The notes under the pieces were generated by a model that saw only the letters and a list, made by a program, of their open reading frames with translations, searched no databases and had not been told where the DNA came from. The translations under genes were made by a program, and so were the position numbers. Shown here piece by piece: positions 1 through 9,769 of a DNA stretch of 64,000 bases. Numbering within the stretch: position 1 is the first letter of the stretch; the number at the start of each line of letters is the position of its first letter. Source of the stretch: Entamoeba invadens IP1 (lineage: Eukaryota; Evosea; Mastigamoebida; Endamoebidae); NCBI RefSeq assembly GCF_000330505.1, contig NW_004443720.1:7566-71565 (forward strand). Direction: 5' to 3'.

Positions 1-1851
1 TTTTTTACAGAAGAAATAAAAAATTTTATTATTAATTCTTCAAATAAATTTGGAGAAAAGGCAATAAAAAACAAAAGTGGAAGTAAACACTTCAAAGAAA
101 TTACCAAAAGTGAATTTGATGCTTTTTTGTCAGTTTCTATTTCTCAGGCAAATTATCTTGATACTAAACTGCCCCTTTCATGTTTGTGGAGTGGGGTAAC
201 AGCAAATCCGATGTATGTTGGACCAATTAGTATTAGTCGTTATTTGCAAATTAAATGGGCACTACGATTTGATTCAAATGCATTTGAACGCGCAGTTTTA
301 CGAAAAGGTGATAACGAAAACAATGAATCACTCGTAGTTGATGACGAAGATAATGAAGATGTCATAGTCAGAACACTAGACGAAGAAATTCAACCTAATA
401 ATCTAAATGACGACCCGATTGATATTAACAACAATTTTACTACTTCGTTTCCAAAAACAAGTTTGACAAAATTGAATACAATTTTTCTTGCTACTAGAAT
501 GCAATTTGGAGGAAATTGCAATTATATTCCAATAGGAAGCACCCAAATCAATTCATTTCAAAATACAAAATGTTCAAATTGGAACGGTTCCGTTCCAATT
601 TGATTGATATACAAAACCATTATTATCTAAACTCAACAGAAATAAGAATAGATGAAAAATTATATCGCTAATATGGTAGATGAAAGAATGAAACTTACAT
701 GAAAGGAAAAATAGCTAAATATGAAATTAAGTTTTTTGCTTGTTGATTCTATTTCAGGATTTATAATGATTCTTCAAGTATTTAGAGGAGCAAATAATAA
801 AATTCCTGTTGATAAATTAGGAGCCAAAGTTATTGTACAATTAATAAAAGAATTGAATCACAGACAGTTGGGTACACCAACTTTTAACATAAAATTGACA
901 ACCAATCGTTTTTACTTCCGTACAAGCCGCAGACATTCTAAGTTCTTACGGGGTGACATTAATTGGAACAGTTAATTCCAATCGCAAATTTTTGGTGCTG
1001 AACCTTTTACTAATAAACAAATCAAGAGAAAACGCAATTGCAATTCAGACTTTTGGTGGTCAAAGGGTTAATCCAATTCAATTAGTCATTTTAAAGATAG
1101 AAATCGATGTGTTGCAATTCTGACATCAAGAATTGTTGATTTGAAAATGCACACCAAAGAAAAAAGATTTAATGTCAATCTCGTTTACAATAAGTTTATG
1201 GGAAATGTCGATGTTGCTGATTGTCTTATGACAAGGTACTCCACAAAGCGTGTGTCAAGAAGATGGCCTCTCTCGTTTTTTACCACCTTTTGGATATGGC
1301 AATCCACAATTCTTATATCATGTATATATGGTCTAAAGTGGAGAGGAAACCTACAGAGACTTCAGAAGGAACAACATTCATACAATCAGTGGACGTATCT
1401 CAAATTGAGACCACCAACGAAGACACCACAAAACAACAACCAACTTTTGAAGAACAATTCCAAAATAAACTTAGTGCTATAGTCGCGAAACAATTCAAAC
1501 TGAAATATTATCAAAAAATCGCGTTTCAGTTGGGTGAAAAAAATGCCAATTTAAGACTTTATCAATCTGTATCATCATATGAAAAAAGAATAATTGATGT
1601 TTTTTTCTAGGAGTAGATACGATTAACACATCTTCTTTACCTGACACTATTGATCAAAAAAGAAAAAAGGCCGTTGTTGTATCTGTGATAAACTCGGAGG
1701 AGATCATCTTACTATTTGTAATTATAAAAACAATTGTTGTGTGTGTAATACTCATGTCTACAAATATCATCACGAGGTTGTCTGTGAATTGTGCATAGGA
1801 GCAAATTTGCAAAAAGCAAATAAACTAGGTGAACAAAGAGCCGAAAAATAA
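1..1851 (+). pseudogene. piggyBac-family transposase remnant, frameshifted, 5' end outside window
   Basis: Reading the + strand across frames gives successive blocks of a piggyBac (DDE_Tnp_1_7) transposase. The window opens with FFTEEIKNFI. A block at 870-1015 contains the DDE-type sheet segment LIGTVNSNRK. A block at about 1141-1330 reads VNLVYNKFMGNVDVADCLM and then a YSTKR..RRWPL motif, the usual C-terminal part of the catalytic domain. The C-terminal Cys-rich finger follows at about 1668-1800 (CCIC..C..CCVC..H..H..C..C) and the frame ends at a TAA at 1849-1851. At least four frame changes and several stops separate the blocks, so the copy is dead. The left end and left inverted repeat lie outside the window, and no TTAA-flanked right end was identified. 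piggyBac elements are known from E. invadens and E. moshkovskii, which fits the rest of the window. Confidence 0.85.
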
Positions 1852-2333
1852 ACAATTTAAATAATATTTTTGTTGATTTTGATTTGTACAAATTATAAAA
1901 ATTGAAAAAATGAATTAAAAATAGCCAACATTTAAATGATAATACCGAAATTTTTAAATATATAAATTTAAATTTGATTTTGGTAAAAAATAATAAGTTT
2001 TTTCATTTTTTTTATTTTGAACGCGTTTTTTTTTGCGTCTCGTCCTTATTAACCGATTAACAATTAAGTACAAAAAACAATAAATAATTAAATAATAAAT
2101 TTAGAAAACAATTTATAAAAAATAACTCGAAGTTTTAAAATGTTGAGTCAAAAAAATATATCGAAATAAAAAATCTTATTATTTTTCTTCAATAAAGTTT
2201 ATTAATTTCCTATTAATTTATTTGATTTTCGACTCAATTTATTTGGAATAATCACCTGAGAGTTATAAAAATTATCATCAACATCATTCTTTTTCATACA
2301 ACAATAAAAACTCATTTTAGACTCTTTTTTTAT
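1852..2333. other. AT-rich spacer between piggyBac remnant and amylase gene
   Basis: Very AT-rich. It probably contains the piggyBac right end and the amylase promoter, but neither a clear inverted repeat nor a core promoter motif could be assigned by eye. Confidence 0.5.
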
Positions 2334-3738
2334 ATGTTTGCGCTCTTCACACTTTTCATATTGGGACAAGCTATTGACACTGCTGTATTTAACAACTTGA
2401 GGGTATACCAAGTTATGGTGTCTTCTTTCCAAGACGGTGACCCCAACAATGGGTACGGACAGGATATGGTCCATCCACTCATAAAGGTGATCTGAGAGGT
2501 ATAATTAATGCATTGCAATACATCAAAGACCTCAACATGAATGCTCTGTGGATGACCCCCATTTTCAATTCCAACGGAGGAAGTCAATTAGACTCAACCG
2601 GTTACTTCGCTTATGCAACGTTGACCCAAAGTTTGGAACCAATGATGAATTACACGAATTGGTCAACAAAGCTCATGAGCTTGGTATCTATGTCATCCTT
2701 GATGGTGTTTATGGGCACCACAAATCAGGGGATGTAGCAGCTTCTCCAAGTGGTAAATACCCATCCGGTGGAAGTGACCCAGTCAGCTATCCGGGTTCAC
2801 TTGACTTTTATAAAGAGGTTGCCACATATTGGATCAACAACTACAAAATTGATGGGTGGAGACTCGACCAAGCTTACCAAGTCTCGACTAGAAACCAAGA
2901 CAGAAATTATTGGTATGACATAAGAGAGGCTTTTGAAGCTGCTTGTGATGCCAGAAAGTCACAAGGAAAGACTTGGGGAACGTTAGGGTATATGGTTGGA
3001 GAAATCTGGGATTCGGTTTCTAATATCAACAACTGGGGGTATTATGCTTCAGGAGGATACGGTCTTAGAAGTTGCTTCCATTTCCCGGGGAGATACAACT
3101 TGGTACAAACGTTGGCTTGTGAGGAATCTGGAGCTGGAGGATACGATGCTTCCAACTTGAAAGGTATTTTCGATTGTGGATACCCCGACTATGCTTATCC
3201 CAATTTGTTTGTTACAAATCATGACTTACTCAGATTTGGAAATTTGATCAGAAAGAAGTACGGATACTCTCAGGACAACAGTGACTATTGGGGCAGACAC
3301 AAAGCTGCACTTGCTTTCCTCGCTGCATACACTGGACCAATCACTGTGTACTATGGTGATGAAGTTGGAGACATCGTCGACTGTTACTATAACCCTGGGG
3401 ATTGTGGTGCTTATAATGACAATGCTGCGAGAAGTGATGGACACATCTCAGGCTTCAACTCACAACAACAAGACTTGCACGACTACGTTGCAAAGTTGAT
3501 GAAAATCCGAGCAGAGAATTCTGCATTGTTCAAAGGAAGCCGACAAAACCAAAACGCGAGTGGTTCTCTTTTCAAGGTAGACAAGGTTGACGGAGATAAC
3601 AAAGTCCAGATACTTATTAATACGAACAATTACGAGTATGACACTCAGTGTGGGTCTGGTGTCGACTTGATCACAGGAAATAGTTACTCTGGAACTTGCC
3701 ATATGAAATCATTTTCTGTCATCTTCCTTAAGATGTGA
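2334..3738 (+). CDS. alpha-amylase family (GH13) glycosidase, secreted; two frameshifts near the 5' end
   Basis: Predicted secreted alpha-1,4-glucan hydrolase. The chosen ATG at 2334 starts a signal peptide (MFALFTLFILGQ). All four GH13 motifs are present: region I VILDGVYGHH; region II DGWRLDQ with the nucleophile Asp at 2866-2868; region III GEIWD with the acid/base Glu at 3001-3003; region IV VTNHD with the transition-state Asp at 3223-3225. They are followed by TVYYGDEVGD. The reading frame changes twice: near 2460, where NNGYG must connect to GYGPSTHKGD, and near 2610, where GYFAY must connect to VDPKFGT. Each junction is repaired by one extra base. The remaining 370 codons are intact with strong motif conservation, so sequencing error or a very young pseudogene are both possible. 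Expected length is about 467 aa. The gene stands alone between mobile remnants. Confidence 0.85.
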
Positions 3739-4542
3739 TTCAAGATTTTTTAACTTTTTTGTTTTATAAAACATTTAACGTTTTAGTATACAAGAGCTAT
3801 ATAATTATATATATGATATTTTTATTCAGTATAAATACAACTTATCTTTAACACTAAACAATAAGTTGTTAGCAAAACTGAAAGATTTATATATTCTGTT
3901 GACTTGAATATATTGTCACTCGATCAATCACAAATTCAAAACAATAATATTGATATCTTTTTATCAATGGACAAATGATTCCTTGTGAATATTTGGTTAT
4001 TAACAATACTACAAATCAGGTTTTCAATTTTAGATTAGTGTTTTTGATGAACATTTGATTCCCAAGTTGAAAATAAATCGTGTTGAATTTTTGCATTCGT
4101 TTTTTCTACAAATATTCTTCATAATTTCGTTTAGTTAGTTTAAAAATGATGATCAATTTGATCTGTATTTTTGTAGTTATTACTTTGTAACAAGATTTTT
4201 ATAATAATCGAAAAGTTATAACTATATTTTTTGATACCTAAATGACAGAGCAATTTGTAATCGACTTTTATATGCTTAAAAATAATAATTCAAAACAAAT
4301 AATTTAAAAATTGTTTTACTAATAAACAAGGATCATAAAGATCAAGAACTATTTATGTAGTCAATCGTGAATGCAGAAACAAATTAGAACGATTAGGAAT
4401 TCTTGATAGAAATACTTATTATCGATTTAGAAATATGGGAGAACGAGCAATCTTTACAAAAATATGAGATTATACATGATTATAAGCAGTTTTTATTAGG
4501 TTTTTAAATCTTATAATTAAATAGAAGTTTATTGATATTCTA
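3739..4542. other. AT-rich region with a 42-codon ORF remnant at 4339-4467
   Basis: No intact gene. An open stretch at 4339-4467 (+) encodes 42 residues beginning RSRTIYVVNRECRNKLERLG. Its mixed composition looks like real protein rather than AT-rich noise, and its codon use resembles the polymerase-associated ORFs further right. It has no ATG, a stop on both sides and no recognised family. Confidence 0.3.
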
Positions 4543-5555
4543 ACCCTTCCAATACCAGAAATATACTTGTTATAACACGCATACAGATCAATGTAAACTT
4601 AAATTTGTAAACTAAAAGTTATTCTAAATTAAACAGTATTTAGTTTTAATATTGTAGTTTTTAGTTCACGTTTGATGTATCATTTATAATATATAAAAAG
4701 TTTGCACGTTTTATTTTTTGTATGTTATATAAATTAAAAGTCTAACACAGTTGTGTCATACATATTAGTTATAAAATATATTTTATAATAATTTAGAGTA
4801 ATGTAAATATAGGATCTTTCTTTAAATTGTGAAAAAGGTGGTAATGTTATTCATATACATTTAATTTATTTTGTGTAATGAAAACGATTTTTTTAAAACG
4901 ATAGTTAAGAAGAAAAATTTCGTAAATATGTCTCGTATACATATGATTATCAACAAAAGTTCATAAAGTGAGAACGCTAATCATCAGTGTGATTACACAA
5001 CTAATATCATAATATTTGATTGTTACATATATTAAAATTCAATAAAAAATTAACTTTTTTCACGTTAGTTACAAAACATCAAAACATTTACAATATAAAC
5101 TAAATTAAAATAATTACTTTTGGAATTTTCAAAGTATGACGTATCCTTTGTTTTTCAATAAATAAATTTTTATCAGAATTTTATTTGATACGTTTTCTTA
5201 TTTTAAAACCCTGTTTTTAGAAAGACTTATAATGTATAGTTTATTATACTATACACAAATTTTTGATATAAAAAGAAAAAAATATTAAACTTGAAAATAA
5301 TAACAAGAAAAGTCGTCAAGTTTTCCTCACAGAAAAAGTGAACCTTTTTTCAACAAAAATACGTTTTTAGGTCAAAAGTTACTATTAATTTGTAGTAAAT
5401 TTAATTATTTTTTACTATTAATTTTGTTTCCTGGTATTTCCCATGGTTGTAAAAAGTTTAAAGCGTTTTTTGCATGATTTCTTTCTAATATACACTCAAA
5501 ATGAATAAGAAATAAATAAGTTTACATTTTTGTAAATTTTTGGTACCGGAAGGGC
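4543..5555. mobile_element. old TA-flanked element with short degenerate inverted repeats
   Basis: The left end ACCCTTCCAATACCAGAAAT (4543) matches the reverse complement of the right end GCCCTTCCGGTACCAAAAAT, which ends at 5555; 16 of the 20 positions agree. TA dinucleotides flank both sides (4541-4542 and 5556-5557). There is no ORF inside. Interior sequence around 4620-5050 resembles 20110-20570 in the same orientation, suggesting a second, more decayed copy of the family. Probably a non-autonomous Tc1/mariner-type element; the inverted repeats are short, so this is a moderate call. Confidence 0.45.
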
Positions 5556-6870
5556 TAATAAATAAGATCAAATCAATTTTAGTTATATTAATCACTAGAC
5601 TGGCCAACCGATGACCATTATTTTCTATTATGCCGAATTTTTAAAGCAACGTTCCTTTTTGCCGAAACCAAAGTTGACCACACATATAACCGACTTTTGC
5701 TTTTACAAATAAATTATTAAAAACTAATTATTATTTGGAAGCGATAAACAAAAGTTAAATAACATTTTATTTATTTCAAATTTTAAAAAATAAACGTTTT
5801 TGGGAACACATGATTATTAAATATTATTTTTTTTAAATAATATTTTTTGATATTCAAAAAAATATAAATCTGTATGAACCAAAAACAATATAAATTTACC
5901 AAGAATATCTTCTTTAAAAGTAATCGTCTTTTAAATAAATGATGTGATTTATAAATTATTTTCAATAATCATTTTTATTAATATTATCTAAATTGACTAT
6001 AACAATTGGTTTTACAACATTATTAAATAGTAATCATTGTGCAGTCAATTAATTACAATGTTATAACAGTAAAAATGTATAATGAATATGATTTGTAACC
6101 TTTATTGAAAAACCAAAATAAAGGCTTATCAATTTAAAATATAACTTTATGTTTATTTTTCGTAAATGTTAACCACTTATATGTTTAAATCGTTGTTCAT
6201 TTTCAAAATAAAGTTTTAATTAAAACATATGCAATGTGATTATAACTAATGAATAATAACTTGCAAATTTTATACTTTTTATAATTTGGGTTAAATTATC
6301 ATGATTTAAAATTCACACAAATTGTTTTAATCATGATTTACAATTCATCTAATATTACAATTGTTTATTATGTTAAGAACTTCATTCTTTGAAATTACAT
6401 GTATTTTATTTTTTGTACGATATATGAAACAATGTTTAACAGTCTTTAAACCAATTTACAAGTTTGTTTAAATGTATTATCCCATTTATTGTTTATCTCC
6501 TGTTGTTGTTACTGAATATCATGATGTTAATAATTTGCTTTTGAGAAAAAAACTCTATTGTCAATTTTACACATAACGAAAAAATGCCAAAAACAACAAG
6601 TTGTACGGATTTTACAATAAAATTTATTATTTTATTACCAAAATGAATATTTGTTATATTTTGCTCATATAATTTTATTACCTCATTCTATTTAATTATT
6701 TTATTACTTATTAAAATAACGAACTTTTGAGCTGAAATATATAAATTAAAGCATTTTTTTTATTTCGTTTGCACGTATAATCTATATGACTAAATTTATT
6801 ATTGTTTACTAGTTTAAGTAAAAAGAAAAGTAACAAGTCAAAATATGCTCAAATGGTTTAAAAATTAAAT
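5556..6870. other. AT-rich sequence without recognisable genes
   Basis: No supported ORF, RNA or repeat structure was seen on either strand. The only long frame (60 codons on the minus strand near 5.8-5.97 kb) is Ile/Phe/Lys homopolymer-like and was not accepted. Confidence 0.5.
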
Positions 6871-7468
6871 TTGGGGGTTAATTTTGGTGCGGTTGTCCAG
6901 TCTATTAATCACAAAACTAAATTAATTAAAGTTTTAAATATTAAACATAAAGAACAAGAAGAATTAGATAAAAAGAATCTTGAATGGTCTATTCAAAATC
7001 AATATATGAAAGTCAATATGGTGAATAAGAATACAGAGAAAGAATATATGAAGGTTGTATACCTGTTAAACACAATTTAAACTTTATAGAATCTAGAAAT
7101 AATGTTGTTTTATATGATATTAACAATCATATTATTCTTGCTAATTTAGATTGTGATTATGAAAAAAAAATAAAATTAGATTAACAAGACAGTTCTTTGA
7201 AGAATTGATTAATTCTATTCCATCAAAAACTAATTTAATTTATATTTATAAATTTGTGAAGAGTAAACGGTTATCTTTCAACTTAAAGGTAAAAGATAAT
7301 AAAGATGATTTCTTTAATTCTATTTCTGAAGAATCATCGAGATTCTATAATATAGATGATTTGAAAACAAAAACAAAATGCTTTTTATGTTCAAAAAAGT
7401 ATCAGAATTATTATTTGTAGTTGAAATTGAAAAAAACCTTAAAATATAAAGAAGATTATATACATGTA

Positions 7469-8788
7469 TAGTCGGATTCAAAAATTCGGAATAAAAAAGC
7501 GCCCGAATTTCTTATCTTATTTTCAATTTTTAAAAACATTAAAAGAATTGTTTTATAAAAAAAACTATGAAATGTGTTTTTTAATTGTTGTACACAAAAA
7601 CTAAAGTACAATTATTGTTAATAAAATCTATTTGAATGTATCAACAATTATTTATTTTCTAACATTCCAAAAAACACGATTCGAAAGAATCATGAGGTAA
7701 TTTACAAAACGGATTGGTATCGAGTTTTACTCCTTTTGTGCTTCATATTATACTTATTCTTGTTTTATCAATTGGATTAATATCAAATACTTCTTCATAA
7801 TCATTACATGTTTTCATTGGGATTTAAATCTGGACTGCTGACTGGCCAGTCGTGAAGAAATAAAAAATATTTTCTTCGAAGAACTTACGAGTTGATTTGG
7901 CATTACAACAAGGAGCATAGTCTTGAACAAATTGATAATTATGCCTTTTTTACTTGAACCATCAGAAGATTGTCAGTAAGCATTTTGATATTTATTTGAG
8001 TTCATGTTAGGAGGACATTTTATTAACCAACAATTATAATTGTTACCATTTACCCCCAAAGCCATCACGCTTGCGAATTTCTTCAGATAAAAAGAAATGT
8101 ATTTTTTGTTTACACCCCCCTTTTCTCCATATTGAACTGATTTTTATCTGTGCACCATTGTTTTTTTCATAAATCACATCGCTTTTAATTTTAAAATAAT
8201 TAATTTTAATATTCGATTAAATAATAAAAGATACGGTTTTATTACAATTACATTTAATAATTTTTAAAAATAAACGTTTAAATTACTATGTTTTTTTAAC
8301 TTCAAAATTTAACAAGTTAACTTATTCGTGATTTTGTTGTATACAGTAAAACCTCCCAAGAGCAGGCATGTGTGGTAATTTTGTTCTCTCAAGAGTGGGC
8401 ATTTTTAGCCAATCAAACCTTAAAAACCGCTCGATAGAGAACTCTATTTATAGTTTCAGTCTAAAAAATGCCCCCTCTTGAGAGAACCCACTCTTTAGAG
8501 GTACCGCTCTTGGGAGTTTTTACTGAATTTACATATATTTTAATTATCACAATTGTGTTTTGAAAAAAAGAAATAATAATCGGATTTTTTGTCTTCAAAA
8601 AACCTTCCGAATTATAAATAAGCTCAAGAAAAAATATTCTTTGATGAATAATTTTTATTTAAGACAAAATAAGTAATATCTTCGTCTTAACTTTTTATGA
8701 TCCAAAAATCGGATTATTTAAAAACTTAGGTATTTTATGTTTAATTAATAATGGAACATTTATCAGTCCGTTTTTTTGAATCCGACTA
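7469..8788 (-). mobile_element. Tc1/mariner-type element with dead transposase
   Basis: The terminal inverted repeat TAGTCGGATTCAAAAA is found at 7469 and, reversed, at 8773-8788. TA target copies lie at 7467-7468 and 8789-8790. On the minus strand between about 8130 and 7690 lie Tc1-type transposase blocks in shifting frames: CPPNMNSNKYQ, FVQDYAPCCNAKSTRKFFEE (second catalytic Asp region, normally QDNAPCH) and, after a frameshift, an HDWPVSSPDLNPNEN-like block. Stops and frameshifts make it inactive. It sits in the polymerase gene, and a MITE at 8344-8525 is nested in it. Confidence 0.8.
8344..8525. mobile_element. 182-bp MITE (copy 1 of a family), nested in the Tc1-like element
   Basis: Ends CAGTAAAACCTCCCAAGAGC and, at the right, the inverse GCTCTTGGGAGTTTTTACTG. 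A second inner inverted pair (GTTCTCTCAAGAG...CTCTTGAGAGAAC) makes the element a long imperfect hairpin. TA precedes it at 8342-8343; the right TA is mutated. It is nearly identical over its length to 18747-18912. CAGT-type ends with TA targets are typical of the Tc1/mariner/pogo group. Confidence 0.85.
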
Positions 8789-9133
8789 TATATAAAACTA
8801 ATAGAGGAGTATATTTTCCATATTATTATACTGAAGAGTTTAATATATATGGTGTTTATTTATCTAAAGCTCAAATATTTAGTTTTTTGATAGATGAGTA
8901 TCAAACTTTTATAAAAAAAAGAAATATGAATTGTAATTGTTTTGCATTATATCAATTTAGATTAAATGATAAATCTCTTGATCTATTTAAAATTTAGTGT
9001 GTTAAAAGATATAAAAATAAAAAATATTTGGATGAAATATATAAACAATTTAACATTAAAATAAATGATAAGAGAAAAGAATTAAATAAAAAAGAACATA
9101 CAAGTTCAAAAACAATGTTATCATATGTATTTA

Positions 9134-9394
9134 CAGTAAAAAGTGTCTTTTTGTGGGTTTTTATATTAGTGGGTAACGTCTATTTGTGGGTCAATGGACC
9201 AATCAAATGCAAAACCCACAAATAATTATTTTGCTCTCGAACCTTGAATTTAGGTACACTTAGATAAATAATATAGTTTTATTATAATTAAAAAAAACTA
9301 CAATATTTTCTATAACACTGTTTTTTGTGGAAAATGGTGAATCGAATTTACTTCACAATTCCATGATAAACCCACAAATAAAAACTTTTTACTG
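9134..9394. mobile_element. 261-bp MITE inserted in the polymerase gene
   Basis: The inverted ends are CAGTAAAAAGTGTCTTTTTG (left) and the complement of CAAATAAAAACTTTTTACTG (right). Both continue into GTGGGTTT / AAACCCAC. TA duplications lie at 9132-9133 and 9395-9396. It has no coding capacity. Skipping it and one TA joins codon TTT-A to CT-TAT-AAA in one frame. It belongs to a different family from the 8344 MITE but has the same CAGTAAAA start. Confidence 0.85.
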
Positions 9395-9769
9395 TACTTA
9401 TAAAAATGTGAAACAAATTAATATGTTCTTATGTCGTGATTCAGTTATGAATAGTGATCATTATTTCTTAGATATTGATATTAAAAATAACTTCATTCTA
9501 TCGTAAAAATAGAGAACAAATTAATAAATATGCGATCTAAAATCATTTAAGTATTGAATCAATGTTTGATAAACAAAAAAGATAAAGGAAATATTTATTA
9601 AATAAAAAAGATAAGACTTCAGTTAAATTAATTAAATTGATATTTTATATTAGAAATCATAATGGATTTAAACCATATTTATTATCAGATGTATTACGTT
9701 TGAAATCTTATTTTCACCATTATGTAAAGCAATCATTAGAAGCATTGGAATATATGGATTTTGAATGTA

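Noticed and set aside
5783..5965. 60-codon minus-strand frame rich in Ile, Phe and Lys
   Set aside because: Typical of random AT-rich sequence; no neighbours or motif.
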